NCBI GenBank assembly: GCA_023374025.1
Contig: SIJG01000108.1
Location: forward strand, 226,993-290,992
Length of the DNA stretch: 64,000 bases
Origin: Heterodera schachtii
Taxonomy: Eukaryota > Nematoda > Chromadorea > Rhabditida > Heteroderidae
Direction of reading: 5' to 3'
This document shows positions 1 to 11,400 of the stretch, piece after piece; position 1 is the first letter of the stretch; each line of letters begins with the position of its first letter. The notes beneath the pieces are model-generated. The model did no database searches. It was not told the origin of the DNA and worked only from the letters and a program-made list of their open reading frames with translations. Position numbers and translations under genes: made by a program.

Positions 1-65
1 CCGTAAGAATAGTTGTCATTTCTTCGCTTTCCTTTTCCGTTAATCCAAATTTCGCCATCATTTTC

Positions 66-454
66 TTATGCATAAGTGCCCTTTACTTCCAATTTGTTCT
101 GCTGTTTACGGCGAATCCGAACATGAGCCGACTGAATAAAGAAGAAATAAATAAAATATTTCACTTTTTAATATTTTTATTATAAATGTTTCAAAATACC
201 ATATTCGCTTACTTGTATTTATTCATAACTGAAATTTTGTAGTAAAAAATGTAAGACAAAAGCTTGTTCAGCAAAATCGGATATTTAGCGAAGACGGAGC
301 GCCATTTACGCAATGATAAAAATTGGAATTAATTTTAGAATTGTTATTCCTCTGTTTATCAACTCACATTTTCAAATTTAAATTTGGCAATCGTTTGTAT
401 GTGCTTCGCCTCCTTCAATTCCATCTCCATTTTTACAAACTTTTCACAAAGTTT
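66..454 (-). CDS. 3' part of an unrecognised gene, last two exons
   Basis: Two exons read on the minus strand: 454-368 (87 bases) and 131-66 ending in TAA. The first follows a TTTTACAG acceptor and ends at a GTGAGT donor. The second follows a strong TTCTTTATTCAG acceptor. Both are in phase 0, and the first exon is open in only one frame. The joined 50 residues are charged and probably helical: KLCEKFVKMEMELKEAK opens the first exon, and SAHVRIRRKQQNKLEVKGTYA forms most of the C-terminus read from 131 (given here as two parts, SAHVRIRRKQQ and NKLEVKGTYA). I do not recognise the family. Exons further upstream (above 455) were not found; the next DNA is low-complexity and repeat-derived. Bases 1-65 beyond the stop also have an open frame (MMAKFGLTEKESEEM) that could be 3' UTR or a following gene. 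Confidence 0.55.
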
Positions 455-499
455 CTGTAAAACAACAAATTAATATGAAATCTCGAGAATGGGATATAT

Positions 500-1230
500 T
501 ATAGTCAACCCCCCCCCCCCAGAAAAAATGGCATAAATGATATACCAATCATTTCGTCTCGAAAAACAAGGGTGTAGGCAGAGGGGGGGAGGGGGGGGGC
601 TGAGGGGGCTAAAGCCCCCCCCCCCCCGAAACCCAAAAAGTAAAAAATTTTCAGTACATTTTTTTTAATTTTAAGCATTTTTTTAACAAAACTTGCATTA
701 AAATACTCAAAAAATTTCCCGGCGGCGCCTATCGGCACCGCCGGACCCCAAAATTTGGTGTAAATTGTATGAGTAGAAAAAAAAGTTATATGTAGCGAAG
801 TAAATTCGGGTTTTCTCTATAAAAAATAGTACGCAAAAAGAGATATTTTTTTTTCTATGCACTCTCTATTTATTGGTACACATCTCGCTTTTTCGGACGG
901 TGTGGGCATTTATGGGATTAATGCAAATTAATTTAAGGCAAAATGATGACCCACAAATGGGAGAATGAAAAAATCATTAAATGTATTCAAATTTTTCTAA
1001 CCGTTTCTTTAAAAGGATTTTTCGGTTAGCGATACAGCCTAATAAAATATTTTAAGATTTTAAATTGAAAAATGTCAATGTCGGCAGATTCAGCTGGCAT
1101 TGACACGCATAAATTCCTAAACAATTCCAAAAATCTGTGATTTTCTGAAAATGTGGAACCACACCAGGGATGGCACGGAATTCCGATTACCGAAATTTTT
1201 GATAGTCGAAACTAGAATTTATTTCTTAAT
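500..1230. repeat. Low-complexity and repeat-derived stretch
   Basis: Poly-C/poly-G runs occur at 510-522 and 580-628. A GC-rich imperfect palindrome (CCGGCGGCGCC then GGCACCGCCGG) lies at 718-745 and belongs to a dispersed family seen many times in this window. Positions 1032-1094 match 48551-48613 exactly. No convincing gene is seen here. Confidence 0.5.
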
Positions 1231-1296
1231 TTTCTAAAATAAAAAAAATATTTCGGCGGCGTTTTGTCCTGCTCCCCCCCCCGCACCAGACCACAC

Positions 1297-2149
1297 CTTC
1301 TTGAAATTGTTGACCCACTCGAAATACGCTTGTTGATTCATAAGTGCGCAACGCAATTGCTTGGATTGGCCATCTTTTCGCGGAGTTTGCAACCATTTGT
1401 ATAACGCTTGGCCCGCAGTTGCATTTGGCCCATCAAAATCAGCATCAATCGAATCGGGCAGCAGATCACCGGAATAGATTGAATTCAATTGGTTGAGATT
1501 GGTGAGAATTGTCGGCGAAATGAGACGACGCAAAGTGTCCAAATGATCACCACGGGAAAAGCGTAAGTGGCGAAGGTTTGACGCAAAAATGGGCCAAATC
1601 TCACGAACAAAAATGTCCCAAATTGGCTGGCCATTAATGGCATTTGAAGAAGGAACCGAAAGCAACTGTAAATCGGTGCCTCTTTTGTCGAAAATTTGGT
1701 GATTTGAACGAAGAAAAGCGATGACGGAGTGATCCATGTAACTGCAAAAAGGAAATAATGCATTTATTGCTATAACTCTGATTTTGACTTACCTAATCTG
1801 AAGGTCGCTAAAGCGAATTTTGCTGGGTAACGGACGGACGGGCAACGGAAATTCCACAAATTTGCCATCAAACCATACATACAGTTTCGGTTCTGTTCTT
1901 TTGTCCTTGCGAATTTCGATTCGTTTCCAAATTGTCAATTCGCTTTTGCCCTTGAAATGTTTGTTCACCAACGCATTGAAACGTGGCGAAAGCAATGCCA
2001 ATTTGAGGCCAAGTTGGGCATGGTCAAATGATGGGAAAATGTCCATCCAAACGTCGTTGCAAATCCAACTGAAATTGTGGGAAAATAAACCAGAGCCAAT
2101 CCAATCAATGAAAACTTTGTGACTTTTAATTTAATTACCGTCGGTTCAT
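1297..2149 (-). CDS. F-box-like family protein, copy G1 (exons 1-3 only)
   Basis: Exons on the minus strand: 2149-2139 (ATGAACCGACG, coding MNR plus two bases), 2068-1793 and 1741-1297. Phases are 2, 2, 0, as in the complete copy G4. Exon 2 holds the F-box-like core (CNDVWMDIFPSFDHAQLGLK, then LALLSPRFNALV), matching the usual IF..L...DL....LS..F pattern, and ends SKIRFSDLQI. Exon 3 starts YMDHSVIAFLRSNHQIF and contains IWPIFASNLRHL, SPTILTNLNQLNS and a K..QLRC segment. It should splice after NNFKK at a GTGTGG donor. Exons 4 and 5 of the family are not found downstream; a poly-C-containing repeat lies there instead, so the copy is probably 3' truncated or its last exons lie beyond the window. 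Reading through the donor gives a short nonsense tail ending at 1234. Role inferred only from the F-box-like core: substrate adaptor for SKP1-type ubiquitin ligases. Confidence 0.7.
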
Positions 2150-2199
2150 TTTTTGGCAATTAGCACAATTAGGCCGAGTTCCAAATGATGTCACACAAA

Positions 2200-3070
2200 T
2201 AGCAGAATAATTTTATTGCTTTGGAAACTCTCTTATTTAAAATAATGAGAGTCAAAGCGGAAAACAAACATTTTTATAGTCATGAAAAGTAGAGATCGGA
2301 AATTACAAAATTTTCGGATTCTGTTGCAAGATTGGAATTCAAAATTTTTTGCAGGACCGGATCCGGCCAGATTATCCTGCAAATCCTGCATTTAAAATTT
2401 GCAGGATCCCGTGCAGGATTGCGGATTTTTAGAAATTTAGAAAAAATTTAAATTTAATTTAAAAATTTTTCAAAACAATAAACAAGTGTTCCAATATATT
2501 TTTGAGCCAAGATGAAGAAAACCTCTCATAGTTAGATCCCGGATTTTGCAGCTTAATCCCCAAAAATTTTTTTTTTCTTGACAACTTTTTGGTTTAAAAA
2601 TGTCAATTTTTTCTAAGGAAATGTTAGAATTGTCAGTGCGAAAACAAAATAGAAAATTTATTGTTAACATGATGAAAATTTTTACCTAAAAAGCACCAAA
2701 ACTTGTGCTTTTTTCCATTTTTGAGCTTATTTTGCCATTTTCATGCTTATTTCATCTTAATTACCATTTTTTGATGCTGAAAAATTCGGGCTCAACTCAT
2801 AATCTCATAATTAAGGTAAATCCGGGGTAATAGTAACGCTGCTGGGTCCCCCCCCCCTTTTTTTTTATTTTTTTTTTATGTTTTAAAAAAGTCATGAAAA
2901 CGTTTCTATGGGTTTTCGTGGTCGCTGATCACGAATCCGGCATCCATTTCTACCAATTTCGAATTCCAGACTCGAATTAGAACAAAAGGTTGATAATTCA
3001 AAATTTCGATATTCAATTTTAGTCTAAAAAAATTTAAATGAACTTTTATTGAAGAAGAAGCGCATACATA
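2200..3070. repeat. Dispersed repeats, no gene seen
   Basis: A family rich in GCAGGATCC/GGATCCGGC words covers about 2290-2420; relatives are at 42460-42570 and 52060-52250. Around 2925-3010 is a second dispersed sequence (TGATCACGAATCCGGCATCC), with relatives at 34770, 35215, 42890 and 48860. The rest is A+T-rich with no convincing exon. Confidence 0.4.
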
Positions 3071-3073
3071 CCA

Positions 3074-3285
3074 GGGGTGTGACTTGTCTCAGAAAAGACG
3101 AGAGCGAGAGTTTGGCGAGAGGCGACAGTCCCAAAAATCACGAGAGTTAGCGAGAGGACGGACGAGAGGCGAGAGTTTTTCAATTTTTCTGTAGCATTAT
3201 TTTTTACTCAAAAATTTCAAAATCATATATTAAATTAGGGTTACGAATCCGGGTATTTGGGCAAAAACCGGGTCAGAGTCAGGAA
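3074..3285 (-). mobile_element. Truncated hAT-type miniature element
   Basis: It begins CAGGGGTGTGACTTGTCTC after CATACATAC and then carries CGAGAGGCGAGAG tandem units. It matches the reverse complement of the right end of the complete element at 36561-37728 (including the nested TTAGGGTTACG...GGGTATTTGGGC insertion) up to about 3285. The other terminus is missing. 3290-3400 downstream is a CGCGGATCGCG-rich repeat. Confidence 0.6.
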
Positions 3286-4210
3286 GGGGTGGAGCGCGCA
3301 CAGAAAAATCCCGCGGATCGCGCATCGCGGATTCAATTTGCCGCGGTCGAGGATCGCGCACAAAAAATCCCCCAGTCGCGGATCGCGGTTTCGCATTTTT
3401 TTTAAATTTTTAAATTTTTAATATTTTAAAAACTTTTCTTTTTCTTATATAAAAGCAATTAAATCACGGTGTATACAAAATTTGGGAGGGATTGAATGGA
3501 AGGTGGGTCAATAGTGTCCAAATTTTGCTAAAGGGTTCCAGTCATGCAACTAGAGTTCAGCCCGACCGGGAAATTTATGAATTTTGGTGTCCGGAAAGTC
3601 TTCTAATTGTATTCAAAAATTTAATTTGAATAATCAATAAAAAACTAAATTAATAGAGCTAATAATTATAATTAATCGTGGCAGGATTATTCTAAAAATG
3701 CTAAAGACTATCTGAATTTGAACTGTTTAAAAATCAATTAATTATATGCTGAGACTCGGAAATGGTTAATTGTCGCCGGTTCCATCCCTAATTAATGGCC
3801 TCCTTTTCGGAGGTTTTTTAAATTCAATATTGTGTGAAATTAATTATAAATTAATTAATTTAATATCAAAATTAATTTAATACCAATATTTATTTTGCTG
3901 TAATTTATGCATTTATAATAAATTATTCATTAATGGTAGGAAAAGCATTGCTGAAAAAGCATTTGTGCTGATGAATCAGCGGAAAACATTAAGCACAAAT
4001 TCATTGGGAATCGTTTTCATTTTTATCCATTAATTAATTCATTCATTCATTTTGTCAATTCATTCGTAAATTATTTCATTTTTTTAAATAATTCATATAG
4101 TCAAATAAATAAATAAATATTCTTTAAGTGCACAATTTTAAATTATTTTAAAACAAAAAATAATTGTTAAGATTCGCCATCATCGACTGCTTTTTTCTTC
4201 ATTCTCGGCA
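3286..4210. repeat. A+T-rich and repeat-rich stretch
   Basis: GCGGATCGCG-type repeats lie at 3300-3390, followed by plain A+T-rich sequence. A weak exon-like frame (KSIAEKAFVLMNQRKTLST) lies at 3944-4010 on the plus strand after a GTAG, but no good donor follows, so it is not called as a gene. Confidence 0.3.
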
Positions 4211-4216
4211 ACCACA

Positions 4217-4432
4217 ATGCCATCATTGTATTGTTGTGCCGAGAATGAATTTGCTAATTTGCACAAAAATGTGAGAAAATGTTTGAATATTTTGCTCAAT
4301 TTAAGAGCCTTGAGAGTTAAAAAAAACAAATTGACAGCTTTTGATCTTAAGGCAAACGAATACGTGGCAAAATTGGATGAAGAGTTCACGCACTCTAATA
4401 TGGGCCATTTGAGAATTACGCAGGACCATTAG
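4217..4432 (+). CDS. Small unrecognised two-exon gene
   Basis: Exon 4217-4270 codes MPSLYCCAENEFANLHKN and ends at a GTGAGA donor. Exon 4352-4432 follows GATCTTAAG and codes ANEYVAKLDEEFTHSNMG, then HLRITQDH and TAG. Both junctions are phase 0 and the intron is 81 bases, typical for this genome. The frame stays open upstream to an acceptor-like TTGTTAAG at about 4170, so the first exon may be longer and the ATG internal. The frame also stays open through the intron. The minus strand carries a competing terminal-exon-like frame (QIHSRHNNTMMALWLPR...) at 4246-4168, so strand choice is not certain. No family recognised. Confidence 0.4.
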   Translation: MPSLYCCAENEFANLHKNVRKCLNILLNLRALRVKKNKLTAFDLKANEYVAKLDEEFTHSNMGHLRITQDH

Positions 4433-4715
4433 GCACAATGCCACAGAACCATTACCGCTTTAACGGTGACCGTATCGTTTCATTTTATTTATTTATTTTT
4501 TAATTAATAATAAAATTAATTTTAATTTTAAAAAATCCATATTTATTTATTGCAATATGATAATTGTCGTATCAAATCGTCTTAATTAATTAATTAATAA
4601 TTGTAATTTTTATTTATTTTTTTAATTTATTTATTATATTTTTTTAACAAAAATCATACATTTTTTGTCCTTCTAATTTGATAATAGAAATAATTACATT
4701 AAATAATTTATTTAG

Positions 4716-5600
4716 AATAATTGCCAAAATACCAATGCACAAAAAAATGCCACGACATTTGGTCATTTTGTCTTTTTGGTTGATTACCCGCAAATTGGGT
4801 ACGTCGGGCATAACCAACTTCTACAAAATGTAAGTTTGGCACTTTTTTAAATTTTTGATACGGAAAATTCATTAATTTTGTCAAATAATTTTTGGTAAAT
4901 TTTTTCTTACAAATTTAGGTCGCTTGATCATTAATCTAACATTCATTTTGACTAATTAGAAGCCCAGTCCCCGAAACTCAATCAAATTCAAATTTCACTT
5001 TTACATTAATTAAAATATACAGGTTCTTGCTTGATTAATTTTATTTTTTTCGGAAAAAAACACGAAATTTTGATTGAAATAAAACAATTAAAAATGCCTT
5101 AAATGCTTCGGTGTATTTTAAATTAGTGATTGGCATTTTGAAAAATGCATGGTCATGGACCTGGATTCCGTGTTAGACTTGGGCCTGGGCTTCCTTAAAA
5201 AAAACCATGAAAATCCAGGCCCAGAGGCCGATCTCCAATTTAAATAATAATTAAAGCAACTGCTTCTTCCGGTTTTGTTTTCAAAACGGAGGCATAACGG
5301 CACCATCACCCATTTAAGGTTGGCCAATCTCTTGAAAAAGCATGGGATGACATCAAAGAGCATGTGTTGGGTGTTGAAGCTGTTGTTCTGCTGGATTCAC
5401 TCAACACTGCACAACGATGCGTGAGTTTGTCAATTAGTTTAATTAACACTTTTCCATGCGGTTGAGATTGTTCACAGTTCATTCTCTGGGGATGTTCTGT
5501 CACACAGCAGGAAAAGGATGAGTGCAAAAATGATGCCAAGGAATTGACATGGAAAGAGTTCTCAAGAAAAAGAATACATTTCATGCCAATGCCAATTTGA
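4716..5600 (+). CDS. Unrecognised three-exon gene, 3' part
   Basis: Exons: 4716-4829 (after TTTATTTAG, ending at GTAAGT; includes TTFGHFVFLVDYPQIGYVGH), 5319-5420 (VGQSLEKAWDDIKEHVLGV, then EAVVLLDSLNTAQRC; donor GTGAGT) and 5478-5600 (FILWGCSVTQQEKDECKNDA, then KELTWKEFSRKR, stop TGA). All are phase 0. The second intron is 57 bases; the first holds a small GGCCTGG-rich repeat at about 5157-5226. An AATAAA lies at about 5666. The middle exon reads as an amphipathic helix and the last has scattered cysteines. The start is not identified. The 3' end of exon 2 with its donor is partly duplicated at 5725-5760. Family and function unknown. Confidence 0.5.
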
Positions 5601-5810
5601 TGAAACGGGCAAAGAATTAGACAACAAACAGCAGAAGACCATGTCTGTACATAGTATAAAAGCATAAATAAAAAATCACTTAAATATTTAATTTGGCCTT
5701 AATTAGATGTTATGCTTCACCAATGTTGCGTCAGACACGATGCGTGAGTTTGTCAATTATTTAATGATTCAAAATTATTGTTTATAATAATAATAATTGA
5801 CTCGGACTCG

Positions 5811-6180
5811 CTCAGTTCGGCCCCACGGTTCGGCCAGCATGCTTTTCCAAAATATAACTTTTTCCCTTTTCATCCAAATCCAATATTGTCGGTATCATTC
5901 GAAAGCTCTTCACATGCGCTATTAGCCTTACAAAATACGAAAAATTTTCAAACTTGAAAAAATTTTATTAAGAAAAGACTTCAAAATTTCAAATTTTCCA
6001 CAATTTTCTTAATTAACTCTTTTGGTATTGACTAATCGCGAAGCAATAGCTATGAAAAAGCTTCTAAACACATTAAGCTTTCGAATGATACCAAAATTGT
6101 TGGATTTGGATGAAAAGAAAAAGTTATAGAAAGTTATAGTGGAAAAACATGCTGCAGCCGAACCGTGAGGGCCGAACTAA
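5811..6180. mobile_element. Small inverted-repeat element M1 (TTCGGCC arms)
   Basis: The left end reads CTCAGTTCGGCCCCACGG then TTCGGC; the right end is its inverse (CCGAACCGTGAGGGCCGAAC). Inside, both ends continue with an inverted ATCATTCGAAAGCT segment and CCAAATCCAA, so the terminal inverted repeat totals about 100 bases. No coding capacity. Relatives with similar interiors but different outer arms are at 13797, 24704 and 36297. Confidence 0.7.
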
Positions 6181-6300
6181 GTAAACCGTAATTGACTATA
6201 TGTTGTATAACGCATGAATTGTATGGCATTATTTGGGGTGTAAATAATTAATTATTTGTAATTATTATTTGTAAATTAGTTTTTTTAATTTTTTTATTAG

Positions 6301-6534
6301 TTATTTAATGCTCAATTTAGCTGCTACGGAATCTGCGGTAAAACGCGGAAACTGTGACAATGTGTTTTGCAAGCACCTTATTGTATTTTCATATTTTTTA
6401 TTTGATTTGAAAAATTCAAAAAAACTGTAGGATGGATTACAAGCTTCTTCAAGTGCGGCACGATAGCACAGATATTTTGTGTGTTGGTTAGCGGAAACGG
6501 GAAAACAACAGAATTCAAAGCGGGACAACAACAT
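6301..6534 (-). CDS. Hypothetical 77-residue cysteine-containing protein
   Basis: An uninterrupted minus-strand frame starts MLLSRFEFCCFPVSANQ and ends VAAKLSIK. It has six cysteines (CC, C, C, C in order plus one near residue 54) and a natural-looking composition (YRAALEEACNPSYSFFEFF). It might be an exon of a small secreted cysteine-rich protein, but no signal peptide is visible and no family is recognised. The plus strand offers a rival spliced model (exon ending CKHLI, a 60-base intron, then DGLQASSSAAR), so the call is tentative. Confidence 0.3.
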   Translation of the reverse strand: MLLSRFEFCCFPVSANQHTKYLCYRAALEEACNPSYSFFEFFKSNKKYENTIRCLQNTLSQFPRFTADSVAAKLSIK

Positions 6535-6739
6535 GTTTTGATGTTGGTTTAAAGTTGATGGAAATATCTTTATCCGCCATTAAAATCTCATATTGCAATA
6601 TATATTTTTTCTTTTCATATTGATATTTGTTTATTTTGTTTATATTGAAAACGTTTTTTGTTTTGAAAAGTAATAAAAATGGTTGGTGCCGAAATGGACA
6701 ATTAATTAATTGCTTATATAATATATTATTTATTATCAA

Positions 6740-8390
6740 ATAATGAGTTTGTTAGGTTACCTATTTTTTCTGCGGATAGCATTTACGTGAAAAGCTCGAA
6801 AAAAACATTTAAAATAAAAAGACCGTCCGTCACAAAACATTTTTTGGGACGTTAGTCAAAAAAACATCAAATGGAAAATTTTTGACAGAAAATTATTCAT
6901 AAATTCGTCCAAAATGATATTGGTATCTTTCTATAACTCAAAGAGTTTTCAATTATCCTGCAAAATATCAAAAAAATGCGTCAAGTTAAAAAAAGTGTTA
7001 TGACCCAACTCAAAAACCCAAGTTTTTTTTTCAACATTTTTGGTCATGACTTTTTTGAAACTTAACGAAACTTTGTAAAATTTTGAGGGATGATAGAAAA
7101 CACTTACAAGAAAACCACCCACCAAACTGTAACTGCTCAAATCAATTTTAAACCACTTCATAGTGTAGAGCATAGGCGATTTTACCATTGTAAATTTTCG
7201 GCATTTTTGGTGCAGTCGCCAAAAATGATCAGAAAAAAGTGATCAAAGTTTCGAAAAACAGTAAGAATTACAAAATTTTTAAAAATTCCTAAAAATTCAA
7301 AAATGTTAAGGTCTTCAAACTCTTTTTTAAATTTATCAGAAAAAATTCTCTATCAAATAGAATCATAAAATCATTTAAAATAAATGAACAAAAATATGCT
7401 TGGTGAAATAACACTTAGAAAATTTTTTTCAAATTAACAATTTTTTGCTGGATTTTTCATTTCAGAACTTTTTTCTGATCATTTTTGGCGACTGCACCAT
7501 AAATGCCGAAAATTTACAATCGCCCGGGAACGGGATTCCCGGGTTTTCCCACGGGATTCCTGTTCCCGCCGGGCTCTAATGAATAATAAAAATTTTAAGC
7601 AAAAATAATTAAAAAAAAATTGACTATATGGTATAAGGCAAAAATTGAAAAACCCCGACCCCGAACGATTTGGTCAACCCCGACCCCGACACTTCCAACT
7701 CCGACGACCCCGAACCCCGACTTTTCCAATCCCGACGGTCGGGGGCCCAACCCTACTTTGAATTCAAAAATTAATTTTATTATTTAAAAATTTTCATTTT
7801 TTTAAATTTTAATTTTTTAAATTCACAAAAATATTTATTACAAAAATTTTTAGGTTTACATTCTTCCAGGTCCACTATTTTTTACTTGCTTACTTCTTCT
7901 GATTAGAACTGGTCGGGACCGGGACTTTTTGGATGGGAAAACCGGGAATTTCCCGGTCCCGGTTAAAATTGGTCAAAACCGGGACTTTGGTACTTAGTTG
8001 TCCCGCTATTTTCAGTACCAGGTTCCGGTCCCGACCTGCTCTACTTTTGATATATGTACAAATTTTTGCTAAATTCTTACCATGAAACTAAATAATATTT
8101 TATTTTTTTGTTAATCTATTTTTAATAGAAAAACTAAAAAGAATTATATTAGGTATGTGATCATTTTATTTATGTAATTCAATAATTTACCGACCAGCTA
8201 AGTCAACACTCTAATAATACGCATTTAAATGATATAATATCATTAATTAATAATTCTCTCTATCCAAAGGCATAAAAATTTATTAATTCCTTTTCTATAA
8301 TCATAATTATTTAAAAGAGCGAGGAACTTTTTTGAACCTTAACGAAATTTTGCAGGTTTATAAAGGATATTAGGGCTATCGAAAGATACT
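6740..8390. repeat. Block of small inverted-repeat elements
   Basis: An inverted repeat pairs about 7190-7238 with 7469-7520 (TTGGTGCAGTCGCC / GGCGACTGCACCA), marking an element of about 330 bases. A GGGATTCCCGG repeat lies at 7525-7580, an ACCCCGACCCCGA repeat ending GGGGGCCCAACCCTA at 7650-7757, and a short element with CTGGTCGGGACCGG ends at about 7906-8042. No gene is seen. Confidence 0.55.
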
Positions 8391-8469
8391 AAAATTGTTG
8401 GTTTTGGTTGGCAAAGAAAAAAATTATAGTCAATTTCAAATCAGGCAAAATTATTATTATTACTTTTTA

Positions 8470-11400
8470 ATGGCACCGCCCGTCAGAAAAAAGAAAAAGT
8501 TTTCCTCCAAAAATCGTCGCCTCATTTCTTCTACCGCAATTGGTGAACGTGCTGAACAGCAACCGATGGGTTCACTTGTGACACCATTTGGAAAAAGGCG
8601 AAGTGTTCGACGAGTGGCCAGGAAAACGAAGAAACGAATTTCTTTGAAGAAAATGTGAGCCAAATTTGTTAGATTCGAAATTAATGGGTTTCATTTTAAT
8701 TTCGCTCAATATATACATTTTTTTCGCTTTTTCCATACTTTTTAGAGCTCGACATTTTGAAAAAAGGCCTGGACCTGGATTCCTGGACAAAAACCAAGGT
8801 CCAGGAAAAATCCAGGCCTGGATTCCCAGATCCAGGTCGAGCTCTAATAATTTCAGTTGGGTGTGCAACGACGTTTGGATGGACATTTTCCCCTTTTTTG
8901 ACCGTCCTCAACTCGGCTTTAAATTGGCATTGCTTTCGCCACGTTTCAATGCGCTGGTGGACAAATATTTTGATGGCAAAAGCGAATTGACAATTTGGAG
9001 ACCAATCGCAATTCGGCGCAAGGACAGTGACACAACAGCGACGGCACCACAATTATTTGTCTTTGCCGACGATGCCTTTTCTGATCAATTTTCAAAGCTC
9101 TTTGACTACGGTGCCAATCATGGGCCATTTCCATCGCTCCTTGGCGACGATACAAATTGTGTGCCATTTCCATTGCCCGACCGTCCGTTGCACAGCAAAA
9201 TTCGCTTTGAATGCCTTCAGATTCAGTAATTTAAAAACCAAACTTTTATATGGGAATAAAAGCATAGGGCTGCCAGAGATATGATGATTTATCTCTCATT
9301 AGGGCTTCCAAAAATATGGATATAAAATGGCGAAATATGGCCATAAAATGGCAAAAATATGGACATAACCGCGAAATATGGATATACACAGCGGCCCAAT
9401 TTTGGGCTCCAAGTACAAGTATGCTGGATTTTTCGTCTTAGTGGTCTGTGAGTTAGTCACCAAAAGGGGGGTCTCAGGTTCGAATCCCATGCATGCTGTA
9501 ACTGTATTTTGAGGTTTTTAAAGCAAATAAATACAAGTGAAATGATAACACAGTTTTTAATGAAGCTCAAAAATTAAAAAAAAATTTATTTCCTGTAAAA
9601 ACGAAAAAAAACCTTTTATCGAACTGTGTCTATTCAAAATCGAATTGCCTTCTTCTCCATTGTTTTCTTCGTCCGTCTCCCGTCGATCACCAATTTCTTT
9701 TTGCTAAATCACCATCAATCAATGACATTGATAAGCGAAATTTCGTCAGTTTCTTCTTCAGATTGATCGAACTCATCATGTTCTTCCCTCTGATCACTTT
9801 GTCTCTGAATTATTATATATAAATTTTAAAATAAAACAAGTTTAACGCAATCACCCCCTCCAAACATACAGACCTGCTTCATTTCATCAATTTTGCCCGT
9901 GTCGAGGAGCCAATTGTTGACAAAATGGTGCTCCAATTGCTGCAAAATTTGGTCTGCGTCCGGCATACACTTCCATAGTTGCTCAAGTCGGCGCCAAACT
10001 GAATGGAGCGCCTCGTCACCTTTAAATTCAGATTAATGGGATAGAAAACATTTTTCACCACAACCCTGTTCATCTAGAAGGCCAAGAAATTTGTGCTCGC
10101 GAGCGAAGGGAACAAAATGGCTCAACAAAAGATGTGCTTTGGGCTTCTTTGAGAGAAACACGCGCATTCGCTCCTGGGCAGACAAAAAAGATTTAAAATC
10201 GTTGACACGCTCCTCTAGTTCATCCAGGTCATTCGGTGACAATGGCTCTGCCTAAATTTCAAATTTAGTTTGAGAAAGAAGAAAAAAGGGACTTTTGAAA
10301 ATTTTTGAATTTTTCCGAGATGCACAAGGGTTCGGCAAATTGTTATTGGCCAGTCCGTCGAAAAGAGGTGCTCCATTTCAGAAGCATTGACAAGGATTTT
10401 TCTAATTGAATTCCCAGTCATGTCTCGTTTACGAAATTGCTCCCTCCGCGCGCCAAATCTCCGAAAAAAGTGTTGAGCAATTGCGGCACAGCCATCCTGC
10501 TGTTCGAGTTCCCGAATTAAGGCATTTCCAAGCCCCTGGAAAACGTGAAATGGCGCGGGGATGATCTGGTCAAATCCAATAGACAGGAGAAGCGGTGGTT
10601 TCGTGATCCCCATCATCGCCGATCTGACCGCTGCGTTTGCCTTTTCGCCATTCACCATGGCCTTGGTGAATTGTTCCGCGAAATGCACAGTCTGACCAAT
10701 TGTCCGGAGTTCACAAATTTCGCCCTCCTTCACCAAATGATCACTTCTGCAACTGCAAATTGGAGACGGAAATGTTGTCACTGCAGAACCACAATGCCCG
10801 ATCATTGACCAAATAAAACTGACGTCTCCGCCCATAAACCTTTTGAATTCAAAAAATGAAAAAAAAACAAATTTTAAAACTTACCACTTTACTCGTTTGC
10901 CCGCCAATGTGCCAATTCCGTCAATTTGTTCCCAAAGTTTGTTTCCATAGCGCTCCAAGTTTTCTCGGCTATCCTTGGCGGGGAAAACGGCACAGACGAA
11001 ATTGTTTGATGGAGAATTTGACCGAGCAGCCTGGCTGAATGAGACGGTAATCTTCGTACAACTCTGGCCATGGTCGCCGCTCAGCTTTATGTAGATTTCG
11101 CCGCCAAAGGTGATCAGATTGTCTTTGGCAGACAAAAGACGCGCCTCCAAAGCTGCCTCAACATCAGTGCACACAAATCCAACACCCACATTGGTCTCAA
11201 TTGGCGCGTATTGCAATGGCCCACAGATACGGCGTTTGATGTCAAGCACCTAATAATAATCAATGGAATTTTTAAATAATATAAAAAAATGCTAAAATGT
11301 GTTTTTACTTTTTCGAGTGGCGGGAACACATCAAGTTTGGCATTGATCAGACGAATAGTGCCTTTTAGTCGTCTGTAAGCCTTCTGTGTACCGACAAGCC

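Noticed and set aside
1234..1296. Read-through C-terminus of G1 exon 3 (KVWSGAGGGAGQ...)
   Set aside because: It lies past a conserved GTGTGG donor and derives from a poly-G/poly-C repeat.
5306..5665. 119-residue minus-strand frame
   Set aside because: It is antisense to the spliced plus-strand exons 5319-5420 and 5478-5600, which have good splice sites and a more natural composition.
8666..8856. Coding extension upstream of G2 exon 2
   Set aside because: The region is a GGCCTGG-rich inverted-repeat element followed by a TTTCAG acceptor; exon 1 at 8470-8654 joins in the right phase instead.
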